Positions 1-9,325 of a DNA stretch of 64,000 bases are shown in pieces; the stretch's first letter is position 1; each line of letters opens with the position of its first letter. The position numbers and the translations under genes were made by a program. The stretch spans positions 21,644 to 85,643 of the forward strand of contig CANRFB010000005.1 in the NCBI GenBank assembly GCA_947629785.1, in the 5' to 3' direction. The notes below the pieces were generated by a model. It made no database searches. It was given only the letters and a program-made list of their open reading frames with translations, and was not told the origin of the DNA. Origin of the DNA: an uncultured Clostridia bacterium (lineage in GTDB: Bacteria; Bacillota; Clostridia; Oscillospirales; Ruminococcaceae).

Positions 1-1850
1 GCAAGGGAAAAATCCTCCGAGATAAACGAACCGTTCCCGCCGCAGGGGTAACCTTTGAAAGTCACTCTTTCGCCGAAATTTACCTGTTCAAGAGTCTTTA
101 TGTCACGGAAATTCCCGACAGTTGCCGTCATAAGCAAAGTCCTGTCCTCGCGGTAAGCGTCCTGCTCGGCGGAAAAGTCGATTTTGTCCTTGCTTACGGT
201 CTTTTCGGGGAAACGTCCGCAAAATTCCAGAAGCTTTATAAAATCATCGCCGTCAAAGTAACATTCCCCCGCTTTTTCATTCATGTAGCTGCCGAAGTTA
301 AAGGACATGAACGTCAGAAGCATATTCATTTCCGAGCAGGAAGTGGATTCAAAAAGCCCCTGCCACGACCCGTCCGAAGCGTTCCTGTCCGCAAAATCTA
401 TAAACTCGTCCATTGTCCAGCCTTGGGTATCGCCGACTTTTGAAGTTTTTCCCGCAAGGGTTTGTATGCTGAACCCCGGCACGGCTTCGTAAAGTTTCCC
501 GTCAGTCTCGTAAGCGGTGAAGATGTTCTGCAAATAGTCCTCTCTGCGGAAGTCGGGGTCATTTTCCATGAAATCGTAGAGGTTAGCAAGCAGACCCTTT
601 GAAGCGTAACTTTCCACGGGCATGGCGCCGCTTACGGCGATAATGTCGGGAATGTTTCCCGCAGTCATTTCGCTGTTCATACGCGAAAGCTTGTCCGCGT
701 AATCACCGCCCACGTCGTAAAAATCCGTGAGTTCTATGTAATATTCGCCGCTGTTTTTGTTGAAATCGGTTATCGCCCGCTTCACATCTGAATTTACAGC
801 CAGCGCATAAATTTTTATAACATTCCTGTCAGGAATTTCATCGGGAGAAATTACTGATAGTATATAAATTGAAAGGTTTAATTCCGAGTAGAAACCGCCG
901 TCAAGCAGGTTTTTTACAGTGAGAATTACCCTGCCGTCAGGGAGAACTGCTATTCCCTTTTCCGCGGAAACCGATTCCGCGTCTATCCCCGAAGCGGAAA
1001 GGTCAATGAAAGTTGAAGTTTCCCCCGTTTCGATGTCGTAAGCGAAAATTTTCGTGCTTCCGAGGACGAACATATCGTATTCCCCGAAGCCGCTTAATAA
1101 ATTCCCCGTAAAGTCAACGGGAAACTCCGTCAGCAAGCCCGAATCGCCCACTTCCGCAAGAGTTCTGTTCCCGCTGGGGTCGGAATATTCCGCAAATATC
1201 CTGCCGCCGCCTGTCCTTATGACCTTTTCAAAATACCTGTCCGCGCCGCCCGAAATTTTTCCCGAGAGTTTATCATTTACAAAATATAACCCTCCGTATT
1301 GTGTCAGAAACAGCGTTCCGTCATCGGAAACAGCCGCGGAAGTTATGTATATCCGCTCTCCCGTTTCGTTCACGATATTTTCAAGGCTTGTCTCGGAAAG
1401 TTTATTGCCCTCATTGTCGTATTTCACCATACAGGAAAATCCTTCCGAGTTTTCCACCGTCAGGAAACCGTCCCCCCAAGCCGCCGCAAATTCAAGAAAA
1501 CGCTGTTCCTCGGTCGGGAAAATATCCATAGTGCTTTCAAGCGTGCCGTCAGGGGAATATGTAAGAATTTTCCCGCCCACAGCGGTGTAAATCTTTTCAC
1601 CTTTACAGAAAACGCCGCTGACAGACTGCGTTCCACCCGAAATATTTATGCTTTCCGCGGAAAAAATATGCTCCTTTGAAGCTATCTCCCCGCTTTTCCT
1701 GTTTTCGTCTTTGCTTTTTGAAACGTCCTTTCCCTCGCTGACTGCGCTGCCGTTTTCGGGAAAACTTCCGCTCTCCGTTTTTTGACAGGAAGCAAAACCC
1801 GCCGCCATTACCATGGCAAGAATTACCGCCGCTGCTTTTGAAATTTTCAT
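1..1850 (-). CDS. Extracellular solute-binding lipoprotein (ABC sugar type), 3' end outside window
   Basis: This gene encodes a membrane-anchored binding protein, probably for a carbohydrate, working with the two permeases of the same operon. An ATG at 1850 follows a GGAGG site. The product starts with a lipoprotein signal peptide whose lipobox F-A-S-C puts the acylated Cys at residue 22, followed by a Ser/Lys/Glu-rich linker. Roughly residues 50-340 show repeated short beta-like segments with Asp-Gly turns, suggesting a propeller-like domain. From about residue 345 the sequence becomes typical of family 1 solute-binding proteins, with a stretch reading ADKLSRMNSEMTAGNIPDII. The frame stays open for 616 codons to the window edge, so the C-terminus is not seen. 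An N-terminal propeller fused to a binding domain is longer than the usual 400-450 residues. The substrate cannot be read from sequence. Confidence 0.8.
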   Translation of the reverse strand, partial: MKISKAAAVILAMVMAAGFASCQKTESGSFPENGSAVSEGKDVSKSKDENRKSGEIASKEHIFSAESINISGGTQSVSGVFCKGEKIYTAVGGKILTYSPDGTLESTMDIFPTEEQRFLEFAAAWGDGFLTVENSEGFSCMVKYDNEGNKLSETSLENIVNETGERIYITSAAVSDDGTLFLTQYGGLYFVNDKLSGKISGGADRYFEKVIRTGGGRIFAEYSDPSGNRTLAEVGDSGLLTEFPVDFTGNLLSGFGEYDMFVLGSTKIFAYDIETGETSTFIDLSASGIDAESVSAEKGIAVLPDGRVILTVKNLLDGGFYSELNLSIYILSVISPDEIPDRNVIKIYALAVNSDVKRAITDFNKNSGEYYIELTDFYDVGGDYADKLSRMNSEMTAGNIPDIIAVSGAMPVESYASKGLLANLYDFMENDPDFRREDYLQNIFTAYETDGKLYEAVPGFSIQTLAGKTSKVGDTQGWTMDEFIDFADRNASDGSWQGLFESTSCSEMNMLLTFMSFNFGSYMNEKAGECYFDGDDFIKLLEFCGRFPEKTVSKDKIDFSAEQDAYREDRTLLMTATVGNFRDIKTLEQVNFGERVTFKGYPCGGNGSFISEDFSL

Positions 1851-1931
1851 AGAAAAACCTCCGTTTTTTCGTTTACGGACAAAAGCGTCCAATTTATAAG
1901 ACGAAAAATCACGGCAATTCTTACAAAATTT

Positions 1932-2990
1932 TCATACAGCCGCTTCCTTTTTTTCGCGGCTCCTGCTGCGGATATTTTCGGCACTATCGGAAATTTTCCC
2001 TTTAAGTTTGCCGAATATCCTGCTGCGGTTCTTTATAAACAGCCTGAACAGGTAAAAAACGGTAAAAACAGGTATTACCAGTCCTGTTATCTGCATTACA
2101 AGCAGGGAGACCGACCTGTCCTCGGTCATACGCGCGGCGTTTTCCCAGTAAGGGTAGACCACGGGTCTGTCCACCACCGAACGTATACTGTTGTCCGCAA
2201 GAAGTGCAAAGCGGTTTTTCAGACCATACCTTGCAGAATTTTCCACCGTTACGCGGTTTTCCTCGCCTACGCCTACCGATTCGGAAATTATCTGCAAGCC
2301 CAGTCCCGTTACCGGATCGGGCAGACAGGCTTCATAGCAGGAAAACCTCGCCCCGCCCTCCGAAATAAGGGAATATCCCTGATAGGGCATGAACAGTCTC
2401 GGCTTTTCGCCGTAAACTTTTTCCATATCCTTGTTTTCGCTGCGCCTGTAAACTCCTGCCACATAGAAATATTTCCCATTTATTGTAACGGGCATTCCCA
2501 CCACGTCCGAAGCGCCGAAAAGCTGCCACGAAAGCACATCATCAATGACGATCCTGTCGTACATGGTGTCATTATCGGAATAGTAGTACCCGCTTATCAT
2601 ATCCTGCGGGTGGAACAGGAAAAAGTCTCCGCCCGTGATAATCGCAGCCGCTTCCGCGCTTGCCCTGTCGGAACTTACCGACATAGGCATCTGATAGGAA
2701 GAAAACGCGTCCGCCCATATCCTTGCGTCCTCTTTTTCGGAGGAAATGGAATTTTCCGTAAGCTTTTTCTCAACATTAACGCGGGTCATGAAAATGCTGT
2801 CAATTACCATTTCGTTTTCATAATCGGTAAAAACGCTTACCTGCGAATACCGCACGTCGTTTCCCCACCGTTCCGCAGCTTGTTGGTCGGGAAGCGAACC
2901 CGCAAGAACGGCGGCTATTATCGAAGTGCATATCAGGAACACTACCGAAGCGGCGTTCAGTATAAGCAAAACTATATGTTTAGGTTTCAT
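1932..2990 (-). CDS. MacB-core-like (FtsX family) membrane protein
   Basis: The 352-residue protein has a membrane segment at about residues 5-28, a long extracytoplasmic domain, a second membrane segment near residue 300 and a basic Lys/Arg-rich tail. The extracytoplasmic part resembles the MacB periplasmic core domain, with stretches such as DVVGMPVTINGKYFYVAGVY that match its usual 'G..i.i.g..f.VvGV' pattern. A full MacB/FtsX permease has four membrane segments, and only two are evident here, so it is a reduced form. It lies 12 bases downstream of an HlyD-type adaptor, the normal partner of MacB-like permeases in export systems. No cognate ATPase gene is visible. The start has the AGGGG-like site expected just upstream. 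Its role (export, or envelope stress sensing) is unknown. Confidence 0.6.
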   Translation of the reverse strand: MKPKHIVLLILNAASVVFLICTSIIAAVLAGSLPDQQAAERWGNDVRYSQVSVFTDYENEMVIDSIFMTRVNVEKKLTENSISSEKEDARIWADAFSSYQMPMSVSSDRASAEAAAIITGGDFFLFHPQDMISGYYYSDNDTMYDRIVIDDVLSWQLFGASDVVGMPVTINGKYFYVAGVYRRSENKDMEKVYGEKPRLFMPYQGYSLISEGGARFSCYEACLPDPVTGLGLQIISESVGVGEENRVTVENSARYGLKNRFALLADNSIRSVVDRPVVYPYWENAARMTEDRSVSLLVMQITGLVIPVFTVFYLFRLFIKNRSRIFGKLKGKISDSAENIRSRSREKKEAAV

Positions 2991-3002
2991 ATCGTGTTCC
3001 CC

Positions 3003-5000
3003 TTATTCTACGAGCCGAACCTGCATACCCGGCTCGATAGGCTTTGTGGAGGTGGAAATTATGAATTCGCCGCCCAAGAAACCGCCTGAAACTGCCGATT
3101 GCGTATCGTCCGAAGCAAGAACATCAACATCTACACGTTCTGCAATATATCTGTTTCCAAGGGGGCTGCTCTTTGCCGTCACCACAAGCACGAACTTTCC
3201 GTTTGAATCCTCTCTTACCGAACTGTTGGGAACTATGTAGTCATACCTCTGCCCCTTTGAACCCATGGCAAGCTGCAAATTCTGCCCCGGAGTAACATCG
3301 CCCGTAATGGAAAATTTAAGTATTTTTGTCTGCGCAGGATTTGTCTTATCGGGGGAAATCGAATCAAGCACAGCCTTTGCATCGCCGTACCAGAAATATT
3401 GTATTTCCGCTTCGTCGCCCACTTTGACTTTCCGCGACTGCTCAATTGTAACGGGCATTTCAAGAGTGTAGCCCTTTTCGGTCATTTCGATAGTGGCAAT
3501 TGTTGAACCCATTTCCGCGTCCTCGCCTGCCACTACGGACAAAGCCGTTATCATTCCGCCGACTTTAGCTTTGATCTCCGCGCCGACAGATTTTGACTTA
3601 TACTTTTCAACTTCCGCTTCCGCGTCGTCCACTGCCGCCGCAAGTTCGCCGATATTCAGCGCGTCCCTGCTTGCGGAAAGCGCGTCGTCGCTTTTCTGCT
3701 TGGAAAGGGCTATTCTTGCCTTTTTAAGGTTATTTTCCGCTTCTTTTATCTTATCCTGCTGTTCGTCCTCCGAAACGGAAGCTTTCTCCTTGGCTTCCGC
3801 TTCTTCCGCCTGAGCGTCCTCAAGGCGTTCTTTTGCGTCGTCAAGCTTGTCGCTGACATCGCCCGAACTCTTATTTGCGCCTTGTTTCATAGATGCTATC
3901 GCATCGTCAAAATTCTTCTTGGCGTTATCGTAGCTTTTTGTCAATTTATCAAGAAGCTGCTTTTCCGCGTTAAGTTTCTGGACTGTCAGGCTGTAATTGG
4001 ACGATTGGGAAAGCAGCACGCTGTAGTCCTCCTGCAAATAAACAAGTTCGCGATTTGCCTTGGTAAGTGATTCTTCCAGCGCGCTGTGCTGACTTTTATA
4101 CTCGCTGTATGATAATTTTCCCGAATTGTCAGCAAAAGCGCTGCCGCCTTCTCCCTCGGTTTCGTTTTCTTCCACATTAACGTTCTCTGAATATCCGTCG
4201 CTTTCAAGCTTAAATATTTTGCTCTGAATGTCGTTTATTTCATTCTGTTTTTCCTCAACTTCGCGCCTTTTTGCGGTAATTGCAGACTGGTCGCCGCCTG
4301 CGGCTATCTCGTCCTCATATTCTTTTACGCGGGCTTCGCAGTCGGTCTTTTGCTTTTCCGCATTGTCAAGTCTGGTTTTTGCGCTCTTTATTTTGTTGTA
4401 ATTTGCAGTTCCCAGAGATGTGTAATCCTCGGCGGCAATTGCGGCGAGAATATCCGAATACTCCTTGTTTTCCTTTTCGAGGGCTTTTACCTCTTCCTCT
4501 ATCTTCTCGGTCTTTGCTTTTGCTTTTTCGTAAGCTTTCTGATATTCGGAAATATTTTTCAGCTCGTCTTTAAGCTTTTCTATATTTTCTTCTTGTATCT
4601 GAATATCCAGTTCCTCCGCGCTGTAGTCAAATCCCGCTGTCAGCAGGGCTTCGTTATAAGCTTTCTGCGCGCTTCTGAGGTTTTTCTCCGCGGCGTCAAG
4701 TTCCGCGCTTTCGCTGTCCTCCAATCTGAAAAGCACATCATCTTTCTTCACTTCGTCGCCGACTTTGACTTCCACTGCTGAAATTGTACGAGTCTCGTCC
4801 ATTTTCACCTCGTAAGTCTGATTTGCTTCCACCGTGCCGCTTCCCCGTATCTGTTCGGAAAGCGTTCCGCTTGAAACATACTGCGCCGAAACTTCGGGAA
4901 GTGAGTAATTCATTATGGTATTTGAGAAAAACGTCAGCAGCAGCATTATTATCAGGAAGATTATCGCCGCGTTTTTCACCCATTCTCTTTTCTTGTTCAT
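3003..5000 (-). CDS. HlyD/MacA-type efflux adaptor with long coiled coil
   Basis: This 665-residue membrane fusion protein has one N-terminal membrane anchor (about residues 10-30), then a barrel-sandwich (lipoyl-like) half reading VEANQTYEVKMDE and VEVKVGDEVKKDDVLFRLED. A very long charged alpha-helical coiled coil (about residues 90-480, rich in Glu/Lys/Ala) follows, then the second lipoyl half (KVGGMITALSVVAGEDAEMG) and beta-barrel domains. Adaptors of this family connect an inner-membrane ABC or RND pump to outer layers. In Gram-positives they partner MacB-like permeases. It sits 22 bases after the MalG-like gene and 12 bases before the MacB-core-like gene. The helical hairpin is longer than usual (typical family length is 350-450 residues). 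Membership of the family is clear; the transported compound is not. Confidence 0.85.
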   Translation of the reverse strand: MNKKREWVKNAAIIFLIIMLLLTFFSNTIMNYSLPEVSAQYVSSGTLSEQIRGSGTVEANQTYEVKMDETRTISAVEVKVGDEVKKDDVLFRLEDSESAELDAAEKNLRSAQKAYNEALLTAGFDYSAEELDIQIQEENIEKLKDELKNISEYQKAYEKAKAKTEKIEEEVKALEKENKEYSDILAAIAAEDYTSLGTANYNKIKSAKTRLDNAEKQKTDCEARVKEYEDEIAAGGDQSAITAKRREVEEKQNEINDIQSKIFKLESDGYSENVNVEENETEGEGGSAFADNSGKLSYSEYKSQHSALEESLTKANRELVYLQEDYSVLLSQSSNYSLTVQKLNAEKQLLDKLTKSYDNAKKNFDDAIASMKQGANKSSGDVSDKLDDAKERLEDAQAEEAEAKEKASVSEDEQQDKIKEAENNLKKARIALSKQKSDDALSASRDALNIGELAAAVDDAEAEVEKYKSKSVGAEIKAKVGGMITALSVVAGEDAEMGSTIATIEMTEKGYTLEMPVTIEQSRKVKVGDEAEIQYFWYGDAKAVLDSISPDKTNPAQTKILKFSITGDVTPGQNLQLAMGSKGQRYDYIVPNSSVREDSNGKFVLVVTAKSSPLGNRYIAERVDVDVLASDDTQSAVSGGFLGGEFIISTSTKPIEPGMQVRLVE

Positions 5001-5022
5001 ATCTGTTCGCTCCTTAAATTAA

Positions 5023-5991
5023 TTAGCCCTTGATGCCGCCCGAGTAAGCAATTCCCTCTACAAGATAATCCTCACCGTAAAGGAACATCAGCAGCGTTGG
5101 TATCATGTAAATTGTCGCAACTGCAAAAGCAAGTCCTATTTCTCCGCTGTTTATCTGAGAAAGGAACACCGACAGCGGGTATAAATTGGTGTCCGAAAGA
5201 AGAACCAGCGGCTGTTCCACCATGTTCCAGTAGTCTATGAAAACCAGTATCGCCACCGAGAAAAGCGCACTTTTGCAAAGCGGCATACATATATGTGCAA
5301 ATATCTGAAGTTCCCCCGCGCCGTCAAGCTGCGCCGCTTCTATCAGCGAAACGGGAATTCTCCGCATTATCTTTGAAAGAATGAACACCGCAAAGGGCGT
5401 GAAAATTCCCGGAAGTATTATTGCCGCCCGTGTGTCGAGGATCCCTAACCAATCGGAAATGAGATAGTTCGGCACAAGCGTTACCTGATAAGGCATGAGC
5501 ATTACCACTATGTAAACGAAGAATATTACTTCTTTTAGTCGCCCTTTCAGCCTTGCGAAGGAATACGCCGCCAGCGAAGCCGTCACAAGCTGGAATATCA
5601 CTATCGGAACTACCAGTATCACCGAATTCCAGAATTTCAGCAGATAGTCGGGACTTTTGAAAAGCACCGTGTAATACTGACTGAAACTTACCATATCGGG
5701 AATGAATTTCAGGTTTATCTTTTCGGCGATATATTCCTTGCCGCCGTCCTCGCTTTCGGAAAAGATAAGCCCGTAATTTGCGTTTATCTCCGACGCGCTC
5801 ATAAACGAGTTTGCTATTGTCAGCACCGTTGGCATCAGGAATATTACCGCCGCAACAGCCGCAAACAGCGTAAGTATCGCCATTATAAGCTTTTGCTTTT
5901 TCTTTGAAAGCCGCACTTTCAGCGGAACTTTCGGCTTTGGCTTGGAAATCGCGGCTTCGGTTTCCGAAATAATGTTTACCGACTTGCTCAA
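5023..5991 (-). CDS. Carbohydrate ABC transporter permease, MalG type
   Basis: This is the inner permease of a binding-protein-dependent importer, 322 residues, with about six membrane segments after a basic N-terminal tail. The cytoplasmic EAA loop is visible as EAAQLDGAGELQIF followed by MPLCK, the site that docks the ATPase. Its start overlaps the stop of the upstream permease gene by four bases (ATGA), implying translational coupling and a MalF/MalG heterodimer. As is common in Firmicutes, no ATPase is encoded in the operon, so a shared MsmK/UgpC-type ATPase elsewhere is likely. The extra extracytoplasmic loop after the first membrane segment (SEDGGKEYIAEKINLKFIPD) is typical of this subfamily. 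The substrate is inferred to be a sugar or oligosaccharide from family membership only. Confidence 0.88.
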   Translation of the reverse strand: MSKSVNIISETEAAISKPKPKVPLKVRLSKKKQKLIMAILTLFAAVAAVIFLMPTVLTIANSFMSASEINANYGLIFSESEDGGKEYIAEKINLKFIPDMVSFSQYYTVLFKSPDYLLKFWNSVILVVPIVIFQLVTASLAAYSFARLKGRLKEVIFFVYIVVMLMPYQVTLVPNYLISDWLGILDTRAAIILPGIFTPFAVFILSKIMRRIPVSLIEAAQLDGAGELQIFAHICMPLCKSALFSVAILVFIDYWNMVEQPLVLLSDTNLYPLSVFLSQINSGEIGLAFAVATIYMIPTLLMFLYGEDYLVEGIAYSGGIKG

Positions 5992-6923
5992 TCTTCCACG
6001 TCCTCTCCGAATTTATTTTCGGCAATAAACAGCGCGCCTATGATAATTACCATAACTATCGCCATCAGTATAGCCGCCGAAGAAAGTTTCTGATAGTCGA
6101 TGTTGCGGAATGTGTTATTCATAAAATGCTGTAACATATACAGGCTGTCAAAGGGATAATCTCCCGTCAGCAGGTAAATTTCGCGGAAAACCTTAAATGA
6201 ATTTATCAGCGAAAGTATTGCCACAAACAGTATGGTCGGCGAAAGATACCGCAGCTTTATGCGGAAGAATTTATAGAAGCCCCCTGCGCCCTCAAGCGTT
6301 GCGACTTCGATTATGTCCTTTGGGATATTGTTTAACGCCGACAGGAAAAGTATCATATTATACCCCAAGTTTTTCCATAGGAACAGTACAACTATCACTA
6401 TCTGTCCTTTTGTGGATTTTAGCCAGTCGATTTTCTCAATGCCGAAATTTGACAGAAAATCGTTCAGCGCGCCGTTGTAGTGGAAAATTACCTGCCATAT
6501 AAGGACTATCGACGCCACGGGAACCATCATGGGGCATAGGAAACTCGTCCTGAACTGACTTACAAAGGGAATTTTGCAGTCCAGAAGCATAGCTAACAGC
6601 ATTGAAAGCACCACCGCCAGCGGCACGGATATTGCCGAAAACGTCAGTGTATTCAGCGCCGCCCGCTTGAACGCGGTATTTTTCAGAACGCTTATGTAAT
6701 TATCCAGAAATACAAATTCCTTATTGATAGGATTATCTACCATAGAGTAGAAAATTATTACAAAAAACGGAACGATAAAGAACACCATTACCCCCGCAAG
6801 GCTCGGTATAAGGCACAAGTACGGGAAAGCCGCGTCGCTTTTCAGGAATTTCTTTACGGAACGTTTCTTCTTCGCCTTTTCCTTTACCTTGGGAACTTTA
6901 GGCTTTTTTTGCTTTATTTTCAT
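5988..6923 (-). CDS. Carbohydrate ABC transporter permease, MalF type
   Basis: This permease subunit (311 residues from the ATG at 6923) carries a very basic cytoplasmic N-terminus and about six membrane segments. The EAA loop reads EVATLEGAGGFYKFFRIKL. The ATG at 6923 is preferred over an upstream in-frame TTG because AGAGG lies eight bases in front of it and family members begin with this Lys-rich tail. It is the first gene of the operon that continues through the MalG-type permease, the HlyD adaptor, the MacB-core-like protein and the binding lipoprotein. The family transports carbohydrates; the particular substrate is unknown. Confidence 0.88.
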   Translation of the reverse strand: MKIKQKKPKVPKVKEKAKKKRSVKKFLKSDAAFPYLCLIPSLAGVMVFFIVPFFVIIFYSMVDNPINKEFVFLDNYISVLKNTAFKRAALNTLTFSAISVPLAVVLSMLLAMLLDCKIPFVSQFRTSFLCPMMVPVASIVLIWQVIFHYNGALNDFLSNFGIEKIDWLKSTKGQIVIVVLFLWKNLGYNMILFLSALNNIPKDIIEVATLEGAGGFYKFFRIKLRYLSPTILFVAILSLINSFKVFREIYLLTGDYPFDSLYMLQHFMNNTFRNIDYQKLSSAAILMAIVMVIIIGALFIAENKFGEDVED

Positions 6924-6983
6924 AACTATACCTCTGAAATACAAATATTTCCATAATTAAACTGTAAAAGAGTTTACTATACT

Positions 6984-6989
6984 ATTATA
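6984..6989 (-). promoter_or_regulatory. Probable extended -10 promoter of the sugar transporter operon
   Basis: On the minus strand a TATAAT is preceded by TGC, an extended -10 element, about 60 bases before the MalF-type start. No good -35 hexamer is seen at the expected spacing, so this call is tentative. The intergenic stretch from 6924 to 7219 otherwise holds only AT-rich sequence and the cyclophilin terminator. Confidence 0.4.
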
Positions 6990-7175
6990 GCACATAATAA
7001 AAAAATTTCTATAGGAAAACGAAAACTGTAATCAAATTTTAACCTTTTTGGTTTTGGGGAAAATTGCTTTTCCCGCCGTTAATGCCGAAAATACGCGGTT
7101 TGCGGGATATTCCCCCGAAATTATACAGAACAAAAGGTTACAAAACAGTAACAAAATGCTGTTCCTGCCGTCGGG

Positions 7176-7212
7176 CAAAAGAAAAGAGTTGAGACGACCT
7201 GTCCCAACTCTT
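7176..7212 (-). terminator. Rho-independent terminator after the cyclophilin gene
   Basis: Read on the minus strand, a 12-base stem with one mismatch (AAGAGTTGGGAC pairing with GTCTCAACTCTT) is followed by TTTTCTTTTG. It closes the tpiA-gpmI-cyclophilin gene group. Confidence 0.8.
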
Positions 7213-7219
7213 GAAAACC

Positions 7220-7693
7220 TTATTCTTCAATGTAAACGCGCTTCATTTTCTGTTCGGTAACGGGTCTGTCGCCGTAACTTGTTTTTGTCGCTGCAATTTC
7301 GTCAACAACGTCCATGCCCTCAACGACTTTCCCGAATGCGGCATATTCTCCATCAAGGTGCGGAGCGTCTTGGTGCATGATAAAGAACTGCGAACCTGCG
7401 CTGTCTTTCATCATGGAACGCGCCATTGAAATTACCCCGCGGGTGTGTTTCAGGTCGTTCTTAACGCCGTTTGAAGCGAATTCGCCCTTGATGTGGTGTC
7501 CCGGACCGCCCATGCCCGTGCCTTCGGGACAGCCGCCCTGTATCATGAAGCCCTCAATTACCCTATGGAATATCAATCCGTCGTAAAAGCCCTGTTTTAC
7601 GAGGTTTTCAAAGTTTTCCACGGTTATGGGGGCAACTTCGGGGTAAAGTTCCAGCTTTATCTTCTTGCCGTTTTCCATTTCAATAACTACCAT
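7220..7693 (-). CDS. Cyclophilin-type peptidyl-prolyl cis-trans isomerase
   Basis: This 157-residue single-domain cyclophilin catalyses cis-trans isomerisation of peptide bonds before proline and assists folding. The active-site signature is clear: FHRVIEGFMIQGG with the catalytic Arg, then GSQFFIMHQDAPHLDGEYAAFGKVVEG. There is no signal peptide, so it should be cytoplasmic. The start follows AAAGGA at nine bases. It lies 36 bases downstream of gpmI and ends at a terminator, so it is probably the last gene of that transcript. The length is normal for the short bacterial form. Confidence 0.95.
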   Translation of the reverse strand: MVVIEMENGKKIKLELYPEVAPITVENFENLVKQGFYDGLIFHRVIEGFMIQGGCPEGTGMGGPGHHIKGEFASNGVKNDLKHTRGVISMARSMMKDSAGSQFFIMHQDAPHLDGEYAAFGKVVEGMDVVDEIAATKTSYGDRPVTEQKMKRVYIEE

Positions 7694-7729
7694 ACTATAA
7701 ATTCCTTTCTGCTGCCTGAAATGAAGCCG

Positions 7730-9256
7730 TTACTTTACTATAAGGGACTTGCCCGTCATTTCCTTAGGCTGGGGAAGTCCTAATATTTCAAGCATTGTGG
7801 GGCAGATGTCCGCTAAAACGCCGCCCTCGCGGAGTCTGAAGTCCGTACCGTACCCCACAACAATAAGCGGAACGGGGTTTGTGGTGTGTGCTGTAAAGGG
7901 CGAACCGTCCGCTTCCATGAGCTTGTCAGCGTTTCCGTGGTCGGCTGTGATAATAGCCGCGCCGCCCTTTTCAAGAATAGCGGAAACCATTCTTCCCACG
8001 CATTCGTCAACGGCTTCAACGGCTTTCTTTGCCGCGTTAAAAACGCCTGTGTGTCCTACCATGTCGCAGTTTGCATAGTTCAGAATGATAACATCGTATT
8101 TATCGGAAGCAATTGCCTTTTCAACCGCATCGGTAACTTCGTAAGCGCTCATTTCGGGCTTCATGTCGAATGTGGCAACTTTCGGAGAATCTATAAGAAT
8201 ACGATCCTCGCCCTCGAATGTGGTCTCCTCGCCGCCGTTGAAGAAGAATGTAACGTGTGCATACTTCTGTGTTTCGGCAATACGAAGTTGTGTCATTCCC
8301 TGCTTGCTGATATATTCGCCCATGGTCATTACAAGCTGTTCCGGCGGGAACGCAACGGAAACGTTGGGCATTTCCGCGTCATACTGCGCCATGCAGACAA
8401 ACTTCACGGGGAAGAAGCCTTTCTTTCTCTCAAAACCCTTGAAATCGGGGTCAACAAAGGAACGGGTTATCTGTCTTGCTCTGTCGGGGCGGAAGTTAAA
8501 GAACACAACGCTGTCGTTTTCCTTTATCATACCATTCTTATCCACAACTGTAGGTATCATGAACTCGTCGGTAACTTCGTTTTTATAGGAATTTTCAATA
8601 GCCTCAACAGGGTCTGTTTCCATAATGCCCTCGCCGTAAACAAGCGCGCTGTATGCTTTTTCCACACGGTCCCAGCAATTGTCACGGTCCATGGCATAGA
8701 AACGTCCCGCAATGGTCGCAACTGAACCTACGCCTATTTTCTTTATCTCCGCAACAAGTTCTTTCATATACTCGGAAGCGGAGGAGGGGGGAACGTCACG
8801 TCCGTCAAGGAACGCATGAACGTAAACTTTGTCCAGACCGTTTCTCTTAGCCATTTCGAGAAGTCCGTAAAGGTGTTCCGAATGACTGTGCACGCCGCCG
8901 GGGGAAACAAGTCCCATAAGGTGGAGCGCGCTTCCCTTAGCCTTGCAGTTTTCCATAGCGGAAACAAGCGCGGGGTTCTTGAAGAAGTCCCCGTCCTTAA
9001 TGGACTTGGAAATTTTAACAAGCATCTGATAAACTATACGTCCTGCGCCGATATTTGTATGACCGACTTCGGAATTTCCCATCTGACCGTCGGGAAGTCC
9101 CACGTCCAGACCCGAAGCGCCTATAATGGTATTGGGATATTCCTTGAAATACCTGTCAAGATTGGGTTTATTTGCGGCGGCGATAGCATTTCCGTAGGTG
9201 TCTTTGTTGATGCCGTAGCCGTCCATTATTATCAAAGCAAGAGGCTTTTTGCTCAT
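7730..9256 (-). CDS. gpmI: 2,3-bisphosphoglycerate-independent phosphoglycerate mutase
   Basis: GpmI interconverts 3- and 2-phosphoglycerate in glycolysis through a phosphoserine intermediate and two manganese ions. The 508-residue product shows the metal-site start ALIIMDGYG, the nucleophile motif GQMGNSEVGHTNIGAGR with the catalytic Ser, and the C-terminal metal motif TADHGNAD. The ATG at 9256 has AAGGAAG upstream; an earlier in-frame ATG would add ten residues that the family lacks. It lies in a glycolytic group after tpiA and a small membrane protein. The length is standard for the family. Confidence 0.97.
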   Translation of the reverse strand: MSKKPLALIIMDGYGINKDTYGNAIAAANKPNLDRYFKEYPNTIIGASGLDVGLPDGQMGNSEVGHTNIGAGRIVYQMLVKISKSIKDGDFFKNPALVSAMENCKAKGSALHLMGLVSPGGVHSHSEHLYGLLEMAKRNGLDKVYVHAFLDGRDVPPSSASEYMKELVAEIKKIGVGSVATIAGRFYAMDRDNCWDRVEKAYSALVYGEGIMETDPVEAIENSYKNEVTDEFMIPTVVDKNGMIKENDSVVFFNFRPDRARQITRSFVDPDFKGFERKKGFFPVKFVCMAQYDAEMPNVSVAFPPEQLVMTMGEYISKQGMTQLRIAETQKYAHVTFFFNGGEETTFEGEDRILIDSPKVATFDMKPEMSAYEVTDAVEKAIASDKYDVIILNYANCDMVGHTGVFNAAKKAVEAVDECVGRMVSAILEKGGAAIITADHGNADKLMEADGSPFTAHTTNPVPLIVVGYGTDFRLREGGVLADICPTMLEILGLPQPKEMTGKSLIVK

Positions 9257-9325
9257 GTTATTTCTTCCTTTCATTGGAAAATACACGGTAGCTGCGGAAA
9301 CGCTGTCCGCAGCCCGTGCCGAGAT

